Assembly: GCF_023822065.1 (NCBI RefSeq)
Contig: NZ_CP084930.1
Location: 1,690,001-1,754,000 of the forward strand
Source of the DNA: Sphingomonas morindae
GTDB taxonomy: Bacteria; Pseudomonadota; Alphaproteobacteria; Sphingomonadales; Sphingomonadaceae
DNA: 64,000 nt
Direction: 5' to 3'
The translations under genes and the position numbers were made by a program. Numbering within the stretch: position 1 is the stretch's first letter; every line of letters begins with the position of its first letter. Below, piece by piece: positions 9,117 to 20,462 of this stretch. The notes below the pieces were generated by a model. That model was not told the DNA's origin. It made no database searches and worked only from the letters and a program-made list of their open reading frames with translations.

Positions 9117-10711
9117 CCGGGGCGGTGATCGACAGCCGGATCGATACCGGCAGCGCCGCCTTCGCGGCCAATGCCGCGCACCATCGCGCGCTCGTGGCGA
9201 CGCTGCGCGCCGAGGTGGCGGCGGCGGCGCGCGGCGGGACGGAGGCGGCGCGCGCGCGGCACGAGGCGCGCGGCAAGCTGCTGCCGCGCGCGCGGGTGGA
9301 GCGGCTGCTCGATCCCGGCGCGCCCTTTCTCGAGATCGGCCAGCTCGCCGCGCACGGCCTTTATGGCGGCGAGGTGCCGGGTGCGGGGCTGATCGCGGGC
9401 ATCGGCCGGGTGTCGGGCCGGCAGGCGATGATCGTCTGCAACGACGCCACCGTGAAGGGCGGCACCTATTATCCGCTGACCGTGAAGAAGCATCTCCGCG
9501 CGCAGGAAATCGCGCGCGAGAACCGGCTGCCCTGCCTCTATCTGGTCGATTCGGGCGGCGCCAATCTGCCCAACCAGGCCGATGTCTTCCCCGATCGCGA
9601 GCATTTCGGCCGGATCTTCTACAATCAGGCGCAGATGTCCGCCGAGGGGATCGCGCAGATCGCCTGCGTGATGGGCAGCTGCACCGCCGGCGGCGCCTAT
9701 GTGCCCGCCATGTCCGACGAGAGCGTGATCGTGCGCAACCAGGGCACGATCTTCCTCGCCGGGCCGCCGCTGGTGCAGGCCGCGACCGGCGAGATCATCT
9801 CGGCGGAGGATCTGGGCGGCGGCGATCTCCATGGCCGGCGCTCGGGCGTGGTCGATCATGTCGCCGAAAGCGATGCCCATGCGCTGTCGATCCTGCGCGA
9901 CATCGTCGCCACCCTGCCGCCCCAGCAGGCGGCGCCGGACCGGCTCGATCCGGTCGCGCCGCTCTATCCCGCCGAGGAGCTGTACGGCCTGCTCCCCCAG
10001 GATGTGCGCGCCCCCTATGACGTGCGCGAGGTGATCGCGCGGCTGGTGGACGGATCGGCGCTGCACGAGTTCAAGCCGCTCTACGGCGCCAGCCTGGTCT
10101 GCGGCTTCGCGCGGATCGCGGGCATGAAGGTGGCGATCCTCGCGAATAATGGCGTGCTGTTCAGCGAGAGCGCGCAGAAAGGCGCCCACTTCATCGAGCT
10201 GGCCTGCCAGCGCCGGGTGCCGCTGCTGTTCCTGCAGAATATCTCCGGCTTCATGGTCGGCGGCAAATATGAGGCCGAGGGCATCGCCAAGCACGGCGCC
10301 AAGCTCGTCACCGCCGTCGCCACCGCGCAGGTGCCCAAGATCACCCTGTTGATCGGCGGCAGCTTCGGCGCCGGCAATTATGGCATGGCGGGCCGCGCCT
10401 TCGGCCCCCGCTTCCTGTTCACCTGGCCCAATGCGCGGATCAGCGTGATGGGCGGCGAACAGGCCGCCTCGGTGCTGGCGACGGTGCATCGCGATGCGGC
10501 GCGCTGGAGCGAGGCCGAGGCGGACGCCTTCAAGGCGCCGATCCGCGCCAAATATGAGGAGGAGGGCAATCCCTATTACGCCACCGCCCGGCTGTGGGAC
10601 GATGGCGTGATTGATCCGGCGCAGAGCCGCGACGTGCTGACGCTGGCGCTCGCCGCCTGCCATGTCGCTCCCATCGCCGAGGCCGCGCGCTTCGGCCTGT
10701 TCCGCATGTAA
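9113..10711 (+). CDS. mccB: 3-methylcrotonyl-CoA carboxylase, carboxyltransferase (beta) subunit
   Basis: Carboxyltransferase subunit of the biotin enzyme that makes 3-methylglutaconyl-CoA, 532 residues, the usual length. Both crotonase-like halves are present: N-terminal [21 protein letters not shown] and [21 protein letters not shown]-terminal [20 protein letters not shown] and [18 protein letters not shown]. The residues around [13 protein letters not shown] are typical of MCC rather than propionyl-CoA carboxylase. It starts in the ivd stop codon (ATGA) and ends eleven bases before mccA. Gene symbols vary (liuB, accD). Confidence 0.92.
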   Translation: MTGAVIDSRIDTGSAAFAANAAHHRALVATLRAEVAAAARGGTEAARARHEARGKLLPRARVERLLDPGAPFLEIGQLAAHGLYGGEVPGAGLIAGIGRVSGRQAMIVCNDATVKGGTYYPLTVKKHLRAQEIARENRLPCLYLVDSGGANLPNQADVFPDREHFGRIFYNQAQMSAEGIAQIACVMGSCTAGGAYVPAMSDESVIVRNQGTIFLAGPPLVQAATGEIISAEDLGGGDLHGRRSGVVDHVAESDAHALSILRDIVATLPPQQAAPDRLDPVAPLYPAEELYGLLPQDVRAPYDVREVIARLVDGSALHEFKPLYGASLVCGFARIAGMKVAILANNGVLFSESAQKGAHFIELACQRRVPLLFLQNISGFMVGGKYEAEGIAKHGAKLVTAVATAQVPKITLLIGGSFGAGNYGMAGRAFGPRFLFTWPNARISVMGGEQAASVLATVHRDAARWSEAEADAFKAPIRAKYEEEGNPYYATARLWDDGVIDPAQSRDVLTLALAACHVAPIAEAARFGLFRM

Positions 10712-10722
10712 GGAGGGGCGCC

Positions 10723-12554
<1,832 letters not shown>

Positions 12555-12558
<4 letters not shown>

Positions 12559-13007
12559 GCGGGCGCTGGTTCGAGCAATGGTCGGTGGGCGACACCATCG
12601 CCCACCCGATCCGCCGCACCGTGACTGAGACGGACAATCTTCTCTTCTCGACCATGACGCACAATCCGCAGCCGCTGCACATCGATGCCGAGGCGGCGCG
12701 CGCGAGCGAGTTCGGCCGCGTCCTTGTCAACGGCACCTTCACCTTCGCGCTGATGGTGGGGTTGAGCGTGGGCGAGACGACGCTCGGCACGCTCGTCGCC
12801 AATCTCGGCTATGACAAGGTGGTGATGCCGGCCCCCGTCTTTATCGGCGACACGCTGCGCGCCGAAACGGTCGTGGAGGCGCTGAAGGAAAGCCGCTCGC
12901 GCCCCGAGGCGGGGATCGTCACCTTCGCGCACCGCCTCCTCAACCAGCGCGATCTTGTGGTCTGCCAATGCCTGCGCAGCGCGCTCGTCCGGCGGCAACC
13001 GGCATGA
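12555..13007 (+). CDS. MaoC-family acyl-CoA dehydratase
   Basis: Hot-dog-fold enoyl-CoA hydratase-type protein of 150 residues. The hydratase signature region is visible as DNLLFSTMTHNPQPLHIDAEAA, with the Asp/Asn...His arrangement of (R)-specific hydratases, followed by VLVNGTFTFALMVGLSVGETT. It overlaps mccA (ATGA) and the CitE-like gene. Its place directly after the carboxylase suggests hydration of a branched unsaturated CoA ester, possibly 3-methylglutaconyl-CoA, because no crotonase-type hydratase gene is present here. That specific role is inference. Confidence 0.85.
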
Positions 13008-13849
13008 GGCTGCGCTCGCTGCTGTTCGTGCCGGGCGACCGGCCCGAGCGCTTCGCCAAGGCGGAGGCCAGCGGCGCCGACGCGGTGATCCTCGATCTCG
13101 AGGATTCGGTCGCGCCCGAGGCCAAGGCGGCGGCGCGCGAGGCGGTGGCGGCGCGGCTCGCCTCGGCGTCGCGGCCGGTGCCGCTGCTGGTGCGGATCAA
13201 TCCGCTCGACGGGCCGGACAGCGAAGCCGATCTCGCCGCGATCCGGTCCGCCGAGCCGGATGGCCTGGTGCTCCCCAAGGCCGAGGGCGCCGCCAGCATC
13301 CGCGCGCTCCGCGCCCGCGCGCCGGCGCTGCCCGTGCTGCCGATCGCCACCGAGACCCCGGCGGCGCTGTTCCGGCTGGGCGGCTATGCCGAGGTGGCCG
13401 ACGCGCTGCTCGGCCTCACCTGGGGCGCGGAGGATCTGCCCGCCGCGATCGGCGCCGTCTCGCGCCATCCCGAGGGCGGCTTCACGCCGCCTTTCGAGAT
13501 GGTGCGCGCGCTCGCGCTGTTCGCCGCCCATGCGGCGGGCGTGCCCGCGATCGATACGGTGGTGCCCGCGATCGGCGATCCCGCGGCGCTGGATCGCGCG
13601 ATCGCCGCCGCCGTGCGCGACGGCTTCACCGGCATGATGGCGATCCACCCGACCCAGGTGGCGGCGATCAACGCCGGCTTTACCCCCGATGCCGAAGCGC
13701 TGGCCGAGGCGCGCGCGATCCTCGCCGCCTTCGCCGCCGCGCCGGGCGCGGGCGCGCTGCGCGTCAACGGCCGGATGGTGGACAGGCCGCACCGGCTCGC
13801 CGCCGAGCGGCTGCTCGCCCGCGCCGGGGATCAGGCGGCGGACAGATAG
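13004..13849 (+). CDS. HpcH/HpaI-family CoA ester lyase (CitE-like)
   Basis: Mg-dependent C-C lyase acting on hydroxyacyl-CoA esters such as malyl-, citramalyl- or related CoA thioesters, 281 residues. SLLFVPGDRPERFAKA and GADAVILDLEDSVAPEAK form the N-terminal barrel strand with the metal-binding region; TWGAEDLPA supplies the second metal ligand; GMMAIHPTQV is the conserved C-terminal loop. The ATG at 13004 overlaps the maoC stop. Last gene of the ivd operon; it overlaps the convergent NCS2 gene by 19 bases. In this position it may do the cleavage step usually done by HMG-CoA lyase, which is absent here; this is unproven. Confidence 0.85.
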   Translation: MRLRSLLFVPGDRPERFAKAEASGADAVILDLEDSVAPEAKAAAREAVAARLASASRPVPLLVRINPLDGPDSEADLAAIRSAEPDGLVLPKAEGAASIRALRARAPALPVLPIATETPAALFRLGGYAEVADALLGLTWGAEDLPAAIGAVSRHPEGGFTPPFEMVRALALFAAHAAGVPAIDTVVPAIGDPAALDRAIAAAVRDGFTGMMAIHPTQVAAINAGFTPDAEALAEARAILAAFAAAPGAGALRVNGRMVDRPHRLAAERLLARAGDQAADR

Positions 13850-15240
13850 GCGAAGCGCAGCGCGAACAAAGCGGCCAGCAGCATCAGCAGCCAATCGCCC
13901 CGGCCGAGGCGTCCCGACACGATCTTCATCACCGCCAGCGCCGTCAGCCCGAAGGCGAGGCCGTTGGCGATCGAGAAGCTGAGCGGGATCATTACAAGGG
14001 TGAGGAAGGCGGGCACGGCGATGAAGGGATCCTGCCAGTCGATCTCGGCCAGCGGCGCCATCATCAGCCCGCCCACCAGGATCAGCGCCGGCGCGGTGGC
14101 CGCCACCGGCACCAGCCCGGCATAGGGCGCGACCAGCGTGGTGGCGAGGAAGAGCAGGCCGGTGACGATCGCCGTCAGCCCGGTGCGGCCGCCGGCCTGC
14201 ACGCCCGCCGCGCTTTCGACATAGGCGGTGACGGTGCTGGTGCCGAGCAGCGCGCCCGCCATGGTCGCGATCGAATCGGCGAGCAGGATGCGGTTGAGGC
14301 CGGCGATGCTGCCATCGGGCGCGATCAGCCCGGCGCGGCGGCTGACGGCGACGAGCGTGCCGAGATTGTCGAACAGGTCGACGAACAGGAAGACAAAGAG
14401 GATCTCGAGCAGGCCGACGCCGTGGCGGCCGAGCAGGCCGGAGAAATCGAGCGCCAGCGCCGTGCCCCGGATCGCGCCCAGATCATAGCCGGGCGCGGGC
14501 GCGCCGCTCTGGCCGAACCAGGCCGCGACCAGGCTGGTCGCCAAGATGCCGATCAGCATCGCGCCGCGCACGCGCCACAGGCTCAGGGCGGCGATCAGCG
14601 CCAGGCCGAACAGCGCGCACAGCGCGCCCGGCCGGTGGAGATCGCCCAGCGTCACGAAGGTGGCGGGGCTCGCCGCCACCAGCCCGGCGTTGCGCAGCCC
14701 GATAAAGCCGATGAACAGCCCGATCCCGCCCGCCACGGCGGCGAAGAGCGGCGCCGGGATGGCGGCGACGATCATCTGCCGCACGCCGGCCAGCGTCAGC
14801 GCGAGAAAGGCGAGCCCCGAAAGGAAGACGCACGCCAGCGCGGTGGGCCAGGGAATGCCCATGGCCTGCACCACGGTGAAGGCGAAATAGGCGTTCAGCC
14901 CCATGCCCGGCGCCAGCGCCAGCGGCACATTGGCGAGCAGCCCCATCAGGATCGAGGCGAAGCCGGCGGCGAGGCAGGTGGCGGCCGCGACGCCGGCCGG
15001 CGGCATCCCGGCCGCGCCCAGAATGGCCGGGTTCACCAGCACGATATAGGCCATGGTGAGAAAGCTGGTGGCGCCCGCCACCAGTTCGGTGCGCAGGTCG
15101 CTGCCCCGCGCGGCGAGGGCGAAGCGGCGATCGAGGGCGAGGGAGACTATGGCGTCGGCCTTTCCGCGGGCGGGGGCGGCGCCGCCCGGCGCGAGCGGCG
15201 GCCGCCCCCGCCAGTCTAGCCGGCGGCGCGGCGCTGGCAA
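13831..15240 (-). CDS. NCS2-family purine permease (AzgA type)
   Basis: Nucleobase permease of up to 469 residues with about 12-14 hydrophobic segments. FLTMAYIVLVNPAILGAAGM, LALAPGMGLNAYFAF and GIGLFIGFIGLRNAGLV are hallmark motifs of the AzgA (adenine/guanine/hypoxanthine) branch rather than UraA/XanQ. No ATG or GTG lies in frame before the first helix: the only usual start is TTG at 15240, giving a proline- and arginine-rich leader, so the true start is uncertain and may be non-standard. It stands 18 bases before the DMT exporter's stop on the same strand. Confidence 0.85.
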   Translation of the reverse strand: MPAPRRRLDWRGRPPLAPGGAAPARGKADAIVSLALDRRFALAARGSDLRTELVAGATSFLTMAYIVLVNPAILGAAGMPPAGVAAATCLAAGFASILMGLLANVPLALAPGMGLNAYFAFTVVQAMGIPWPTALACVFLSGLAFLALTLAGVRQMIVAAIPAPLFAAVAGGIGLFIGFIGLRNAGLVAASPATFVTLGDLHRPGALCALFGLALIAALSLWRVRGAMLIGILATSLVAAWFGQSGAPAPGYDLGAIRGTALALDFSGLLGRHGVGLLEILFVFLFVDLFDNLGTLVAVSRRAGLIAPDGSIAGLNRILLADSIATMAGALLGTSTVTAYVESAAGVQAGGRTGLTAIVTGLLFLATTLVAPYAGLVPVAATAPALILVGGLMMAPLAEIDWQDPFIAVPAFLTLVMIPLSFSIANGLAFGLTALAVMKIVSGRLGRGDWLLMLLAALFALRFAYLSAA

Positions 15241-15258
15241 GCGGCGCGCCGGTGGGGC

Positions 15259-16146
15259 TCAGGCGGGGCTGGGCGGCGCGTCGCTGCGGTCATGGTGCGG
15301 GGTCTCGCCCAAGACCACCGCCAGGCTGCCCGCCAGGATCAGCAGCCCGCCCGCCGCCAGGCTCCAGGTCAGCCTGTCGCCGAACAGCGAGACGCCGAGG
15401 ATCGCGCCGAGCAGCGGCTCGATATTGATGAACACGCCCGCGCTGGCGCTGCCCACGCGCGACGCGCCATAATCCCAGGCGGCGGTGGCGACCATGGTGG
15501 AGAGCAGCCCCTGGCCGATGATCCCCGCCCAGGCCGGCGCGCTCAGCCGCAGCGGCGGCGGGCCGTGCAGCACCAGCACCAGCGGCAGCAGCACCATCGT
15601 CGCCACCACCACCGTCACCGCCGGCATGGCGAGCGCGCCGCCGCCCGCCGGCGCATGTTTGAGCGCGTAGAACCAGCCGAGGAAGAGCAGCAGCGAACCG
15701 AGCGAAAGGGCCACGCCGAGCAGCGAGCCGGCATCGCCCGGATGGCCGGCGATCAGCGCCGCCCCCAGCGTCGCCGCCGCCACCCCGCCCCACACCTGCC
15801 ACGAGGTCCGCTCGCCGAGCAGCCGGGCGGAGACCGCGATCAGCGCCGGCATGGCGCCGACCAGCAGCGCCGCAAGCGTCACGCTCACGCGCGCCAGCCC
15901 CTCGAACTGGACGAGGAAGGCGATGCCGTAGAGCAGGCCCGCGCCGAGCACGCGCGCCGAGCGGAACAGGGCGCGGTTCTCGGCCCGGCCGAGCGCGAAG
16001 GGCAGGGCGGCCAGCGCCGCCACCAGGAAGCGCAGCAGCACGACATGCGCCGCGTCCGTCTCGGCGAGCGCCAGCTTGCCCAGGGGAAAGCCCAGCCCCC
16101 AGCACAGGCCGGCGACGAGCAGCATGAGAAAGGCGGTGCGGCGCAT
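15259..16146 (-). CDS. EamA/DMT-family transporter
   Basis: Inner-membrane protein of 295 residues with ten predicted hydrophobic segments in two EamA repeats (first about residues 5-135, second about 145-280). GLCWGLGFPLGKLAL at the N-terminus and FINIEPLLGAILGVSLFGDRL in the last repeat are typical of the drug/metabolite exporter family. The ATG at 16146 begins MRRTAFLMLL; a TTG 18 bases upstream is unlikely. Family members export amino acids or metabolites; the substrate here is unknown. Confidence 0.85.
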   Translation of the reverse strand: MRRTAFLMLLVAGLCWGLGFPLGKLALAETDAAHVVLLRFLVAALAALPFALGRAENRALFRSARVLGAGLLYGIAFLVQFEGLARVSVTLAALLVGAMPALIAVSARLLGERTSWQVWGGVAAATLGAALIAGHPGDAGSLLGVALSLGSLLLFLGWFYALKHAPAGGGALAMPAVTVVVATMVLLPLVLVLHGPPPLRLSAPAWAGIIGQGLLSTMVATAAWDYGASRVGSASAGVFINIEPLLGAILGVSLFGDRLTWSLAAGGLLILAGSLAVVLGETPHHDRSDAPPSPA

Positions 16147-16240
16147 GGTGCGCTCATGGCGCAAAGCGCGCCCCGGCGCGAGAGGGGGGATGCGCCGATA
16201 GCCGCTTTGCCGCGCCGGTCGCTTGGGCTAGACGGCTCCG

Positions 16241-17329
16241 ATGGCCGAACGCCGCGCGCCCGAACCATTTTTCGCGGACAAGAACCGCGCCTTCTGGTTG
16301 CTGCAATCGGCCGGCTGGGCCGGCTATTTCATTCTGCGCACGCTCACCGGCATCGCCAATGCCATGGGGCTGCTGTTCATCGTCCCCTCGGCGCTCGCCA
16401 CCGCCACCGGCTATTCGCTCACGCTGCTGATGGGCGCGGCGTTCCGCCGGCTGATCCAGGCCCGGCCGATCTGGACGTGGAGCATGTCGATCGTGCTGCT
16501 CGTGGCCGCCTCGGCGGCCTTCTCCACCATCGAGGTCTGGGCGCACGCCACCTTTTACCGGCCCGGCATCCGGCCCGAGGGCGCGCAGTTCCTCGGCGCG
16601 ATCATCCTCGATTTCGCGGTGCTGGCGGCCTGGTCCGCGCTCTATTACGCGATCAACTTCTATCTCAAGCTCGAGCAGCAGACCGATCAGCTGGAGCGGC
16701 TCGAAGGCCAGGCCTCGGCCGCGCAGCTGGCGATGCTCCGCTACCAGCTCAATCCGCACTTCCTGTTCAACACGCTCAACTCCATCTCGACGCTGGTCTT
16801 GCTCAAGCAGACCGACCGGGCGAACATGATGCTCAGCCGGCTGTCGGCCTTTCTGCGCTACACGCTCGTCAACGAGCCGACCGCGCAGGTGACGCTGGCG
16901 CAGGAGGTCGAGACGCTGAAACTCTATCTCGAGATCGAGAAGATGCGCTTCGAGGAGCGGCTGCGCGCCCATTTCGACGTGGAGGCGGCGGCCGCGGGCA
17001 CGCGCCTGCCCTCGCTGCTGCTCCAGCCGCTGGTCGAAAACGCCATCAAATACGCCGTCACCCCGCAGGAAGAGGGCGCCGACATCGCGGTGACGGCTCG
17101 CCTGATCGGTGACAGGGTGCAAATCGCCGTGACGGATACGGGGCCGGGGTTGAACGATGGCGGCCAGCGCGCCACCTCGTCCATGGGTGTGGGTCTCGCC
17201 AATATCCGCGAGAGACTCGCCCAGGCCTATGGGCCGCGCCACAGCTTCGAGGCGCATCCCTTGGCCGAGGGCGGTTTTTCGGTGCGGATCGAGATCCCGG
17301 CCGAGTCAGTACCGAAGGAAATTGCATGA
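16241..17329 (+). CDS. LytS/YehU-type sensor histidine kinase
   Basis: Membrane histidine kinase of 362 residues. Four hydrophobic segments lie between residues 18 and 140, without a large periplasmic domain. The His_kinase domain has the motif LRYQLNPHFLFNTLNS with phospho-acceptor His173, an N box (LLQPLVENAIKYA) and a G box (DTGPGLNDGG, GVGLANIRERL). It overlaps the LytTR regulator by four bases, so the two form a cognate pair. The signal is unknown; the compact membrane sensor suggests an intramembrane cue. Confidence 0.9.
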   Translation: MAERRAPEPFFADKNRAFWLLQSAGWAGYFILRTLTGIANAMGLLFIVPSALATATGYSLTLLMGAAFRRLIQARPIWTWSMSIVLLVAASAAFSTIEVWAHATFYRPGIRPEGAQFLGAIILDFAVLAAWSALYYAINFYLKLEQQTDQLERLEGQASAAQLAMLRYQLNPHFLFNTLNSISTLVLLKQTDRANMMLSRLSAFLRYTLVNEPTAQVTLAQEVETLKLYLEIEKMRFEERLRAHFDVEAAAAGTRLPSLLLQPLVENAIKYAVTPQEEGADIAVTARLIGDRVQIAVTDTGPGLNDGGQRATSSMGVGLANIRERLAQAYGPRHSFEAHPLAEGGFSVRIEIPAESVPKEIA

Positions 17330-18126
17330 CGATACGGACGATCCTGGTCGACGATGAGTCGCTGGCGATTCAGGGGCTCCAGCTGCGGCTGGCCCGGCAC
17401 GAGGATGTCGAGGTGATCGACACCTGCCTCAATGGCCGCGAGGCGATCCGCGCGATCAAGACCCACAAGCCCGATCTCGTCTTTCTCGATATCCAGATGC
17501 CCGGTTTCGATGGCTTCTCGGTAATCCAGGGGCTGATGGAGGTGGAGCCGCCGCTGTTCGTGTTCGTCACCGCCTATTCCGATCATGCGATCCGCGCCTT
17601 CGAGGCGCAGGCGACCGATTATCTGATGAAGCCGGTGGAGGAGGATCGCCTCGCCGATACGCTCGATCGCGTCCGCCAGCGGCTCGCCGAGCGCAAGGGG
17701 GTGGAGGAGGTCGGCCGACTCAAGGAGGCGCTGGCCGAACATGCGCCCGAGGCCGCCGAGGCGATCACCGACGGGCATGACGGGCCGGCCGCCAACCGCT
17801 ACGAGAAGCTGATCAACATCAAGGATCGCGGCCAGATCTTCCGCGTCGATGTCGATACGATCGAGCGGATCGACGCCGCCGGCGATTATATGTGCATCTA
17901 TACCGGCGACAACACGCTGATCCTGCGCGAAACCATGAAGTTCCTGGAGAAGCGGCTGGATCCCCGCCGCTTCCAGCGGGTGCACCGCTCCACCATCGTC
18001 AATCTCGATCTGGTCCGCCAGGTCAAGCCGCACACCAATGGCGAATGCTTCCTGGTGCTGGAATCGGGCGCGCAGGTGAAGGTGTCGCGCTCCTACAAGG
18101 ATGTCGTCGCGCGCTTCGTCCACTGA
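17326..18126 (+). CDS. LytTR-family response regulator
   Basis: Response regulator of 266 residues. The receiver domain (1-120) has acidic pocket Asp9-Asp10, phospho-acceptor Asp55 in LVFLDIQMPG and the conserved Lys in YLMKPVEEDRL. A linker of about 45 residues precedes a C-terminal LytTR DNA-binding domain (about 160-266; VDTIERIDAAGDYMCIYTGD, RRFQRVHRSTIVNLD). It is co-expressed with the upstream kinase (overlapping start). Targets cannot be named; the neighbouring molybdopterin oxidoreductase gene is convergent, not downstream. Confidence 0.92.
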   Translation: MTIRTILVDDESLAIQGLQLRLARHEDVEVIDTCLNGREAIRAIKTHKPDLVFLDIQMPGFDGFSVIQGLMEVEPPLFVFVTAYSDHAIRAFEAQATDYLMKPVEEDRLADTLDRVRQRLAERKGVEEVGRLKEALAEHAPEAAEAITDGHDGPAANRYEKLINIKDRGQIFRVDVDTIERIDAAGDYMCIYTGDNTLILRETMKFLEKRLDPRRFQRVHRSTIVNLDLVRQVKPHTNGECFLVLESGAQVKVSRSYKDVVARFVH

Positions 18127-18130
18127 TCGG

Positions 18131-18168
18131 CGCGGGGGCGGCGGGCCGTGTGGCCGCGCCGCCCCGCG
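18131..18168. terminator. Hairpin between convergent LytTR and FdhF-like genes
   Basis: A near-perfect inverted repeat (outer arms CGCGGGGCGGC with one bulged G, inner GGCC/GGCC pair) fills the 46-base gap between the two converging genes. There is no T-run on either strand, so it is at best a weak or Rho-assisted bidirectional terminator. Confidence 0.4.
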
Positions 18169-18172
18169 CGGC

Positions 18173-20452
18173 TCAGGCCTCGATCCGCACCGGCACGCCC
18201 TTGGCCGCCGGCGTCTTCGAGGCCTGGTCATGATACCAGAGCGGGATCAGGGCGTTGCACTCGGGATAATAGCCGCCCAGACAGCCATCGGGCAGCGCGA
18301 AGGGCAGCACCTTGAGCCCGCCGACGCGGCGATGCACGCCATCCCCGGCATCGCTCACCAGCGCCACGCGCTGGCCTTCGTGCAGCCCGGCCCGCTCCAT
18401 CTCGCGCGGATTGATGAGCAGCACGTCGCGCGTGCCCTCGATCCCGCGCAGCCGGTCCGAATAGCCGTAGATGGTGGTGTTGAACTGGTCGTTCGAGCGC
18501 ATGGTGATCAGCCGGTAGCGGCCCGGCGCGTCGGGCACGCCGATCGATGAGAGCTGCGTCGGCACGGTGAAATCGGCCTTGCCGCTCTTTGTCTTCCACA
18601 CCCGCTCGCGCGCCGAATTGCCGCGATAGAAGCCGCCCGGGGTGAACATGCGCGCGTTGAAATCGTGGAATTCCTCCGGATAGATGGCGGCGATCTCGTC
18701 GCGGATCAGGCCGTAATCGGCGGTCCACTCGGCCCATTTCAGCCGCGGATTGGGCGGCAGCGTGGCCTGCGCCAGACCGGCCACGATCGCCACCTCGGAC
18801 AGGAGATCGGGGCTCGCCGGGGTGCGCCGGCCGATCGAGCCATGGATGCAGGACAGCGAATCCTCCATCGTCACCGCTTGCGGGCCGGTCGCCTGCTCAT
18901 CCTCCTCGGTGCGGCCCAGACAGGGCAGGAGATAGGCGACCTCGCCATTGATGAGGTGGCTGCGGTTGAGCTTGGTTGCGATCTGCACCGTCAGCCGCAT
19001 CTTGGTCCAGGCCGCCTCCATCTGCTCGCGCTCGGGAATGGCGCGGACGAAATTGCCGCCCAGCCCGATAAAGGCCTTCACCTCGCCGCTCAGGATCTTC
19101 TCGCAGGCCTTGACGGTGTTGAGCCCCTCCTCGCGCGGCGGCTCGAAGCCATAGCGATCGGCGATCCAGTCGAGCGGCACCAGCTCGGGCTTCTCTGAAA
19201 TGCCGACGGTGCGCTGGCCCTGGACATTGCTATGGCCGCGCACCGGCGAGACGCCCGTCCCCTCCCGGCCGATATTGCCGCGGAGCAGCAGGAAGTTGAC
19301 GAGGCAGCCGATGCTCTGCGAGCCATGGACATGCTGGGTCAGCCCCATGCCATAGACGCCGATCACCCGCTCCGCGCCGAGATACACCTCCGCCGCCTCG
19401 ATCAGCGCGGCGCGGGTCAGGCCCGATTCGGCCTCGATCTCGTCCCAGCTGGTGGCGCGCACCTTCTCGATGAATTCGTCGAAGCCCGTGGTGTGCTGGG
19501 CGATGAAATCCACGTCGATGACATGGCGCCGCTCGGCCGCGAAGCGCTTGTCCTCCTCGTCCAGCACATGCTTGCACATGCCGATCAGCGCGGCGATGTC
19601 GCCGCCCGCCTTCACCTGATGATATTGGCAGGAGATCTGCGTCGCGTGGCCGCTCAGCATCTCCAGCGGGTTCTGCGGGTTGATGAAGGATTCGAGCCCC
19701 TTCTCCCGCACCGGATTGAAGGTGACGATGCGGCAGCCGCGCTTCACCGCCTCCTGCAGCGGGTGGAGGAAGCGCGGGCTGTTCGAGCCGGTGTTCTGGC
19801 CGAAGAAGAAGATCGCGTCGCAGCTGTCGAAATCGGAATGGACGCAGGTGCCGACCGGCGAGCCGATCACCTTCTTGAGCCCGACCGAGGTCGTCTCGTG
19901 GCACATGTTGGAGCTGTCGGGCAGATTGTTATGGCCATAGACGCGGCCGAACAGCGCGTAGAGATAGGAGGTTTCCAGGCTCGCCCGGCCCGAGGCGTAG
20001 AACACCGCCGAGCCGGGATCCAGCGCCTTCAGCTCGGCGCCGATCGCGGTGAAGGCCTCCTCCCAGGAGCAGGGCACATAATGATCCGTGGCGGGATCAT
20101 AGCGCATCGGATGGGTGAGCCGGCCCTGCTGCTCGAGATCATAATCGCGCCAGCCCTTCAGCTCGGTCACGCTGTGCTGGGCGAAGAATTCGGGGGTGCA
20201 GCGGCGCGTGGTCAGCTCCCACAGCGTCGCCTTGGCGCCATTCTCGCAAAATTCGAAGGTGTGCGGATCGGCGGGCTTGGTCCAGGCGCAGCTCACGCAC
20301 ATGAAGCCGCCCGGCTTGTTCTGGCGGCTCAGCGTCTCCAGCGCGGCGGGCGTGGCCCATTCGCGGCCGAACACTTCGACGATGCCGCGCACCGAGCCCC
20401 ATCCCCCGGTCGAGCCCGAATAATGGATCGTACCGTCCTCGTGCCGTGCCAT
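18173..20452 (-). CDS. YdeP/FdhF-like molybdopterin oxidoreductase alpha subunit
   Basis: Cytoplasmic oxidoreductase of 759 residues, exactly the length of E. coli YdeP. An N-terminal iron-sulfur motif has Cys52, Cys55 and Cys69 (MCVSC...FEFCENG). The bis-MGD domains follow, with FYASGRASLETSYLYALFGR, SSNMCHETTS (a candidate Mo ligand Cys) and SPVRGHSNVQGQRTVGI; the C-terminal dinucleotide-binding domain has RSNDQFNTTIYGYSDR. The ATG at 20452 has AGGAGACAGG just upstream. It is coupled to the SDR gene ten bases before it. No formate dehydrogenase partner subunits are nearby, so the electron acceptor is unknown. Annotated family members are often called FdhF or acid-resistance protein without biochemical proof. 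Confidence 0.87.
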   Translation of the reverse strand: MARHEDGTIHYSGSTGGWGSVRGIVEVFGREWATPAALETLSRQNKPGGFMCVSCAWTKPADPHTFEFCENGAKATLWELTTRRCTPEFFAQHSVTELKGWRDYDLEQQGRLTHPMRYDPATDHYVPCSWEEAFTAIGAELKALDPGSAVFYASGRASLETSYLYALFGRVYGHNNLPDSSNMCHETTSVGLKKVIGSPVGTCVHSDFDSCDAIFFFGQNTGSNSPRFLHPLQEAVKRGCRIVTFNPVREKGLESFINPQNPLEMLSGHATQISCQYHQVKAGGDIAALIGMCKHVLDEEDKRFAAERRHVIDVDFIAQHTTGFDEFIEKVRATSWDEIEAESGLTRAALIEAAEVYLGAERVIGVYGMGLTQHVHGSQSIGCLVNFLLLRGNIGREGTGVSPVRGHSNVQGQRTVGISEKPELVPLDWIADRYGFEPPREEGLNTVKACEKILSGEVKAFIGLGGNFVRAIPEREQMEAAWTKMRLTVQIATKLNRSHLINGEVAYLLPCLGRTEEDEQATGPQAVTMEDSLSCIHGSIGRRTPASPDLLSEVAIVAGLAQATLPPNPRLKWAEWTADYGLIRDEIAAIYPEEFHDFNARMFTPGGFYRGNSARERVWKTKSGKADFTVPTQLSSIGVPDAPGRYRLITMRSNDQFNTTIYGYSDRLRGIEGTRDVLLINPREMERAGLHEGQRVALVSDAGDGVHRRVGGLKVLPFALPDGCLGGYYPECNALIPLWYHDQASKTPAAKGVPVRIEA

Positions 20453-20462
20453 ATCCTGTCTC

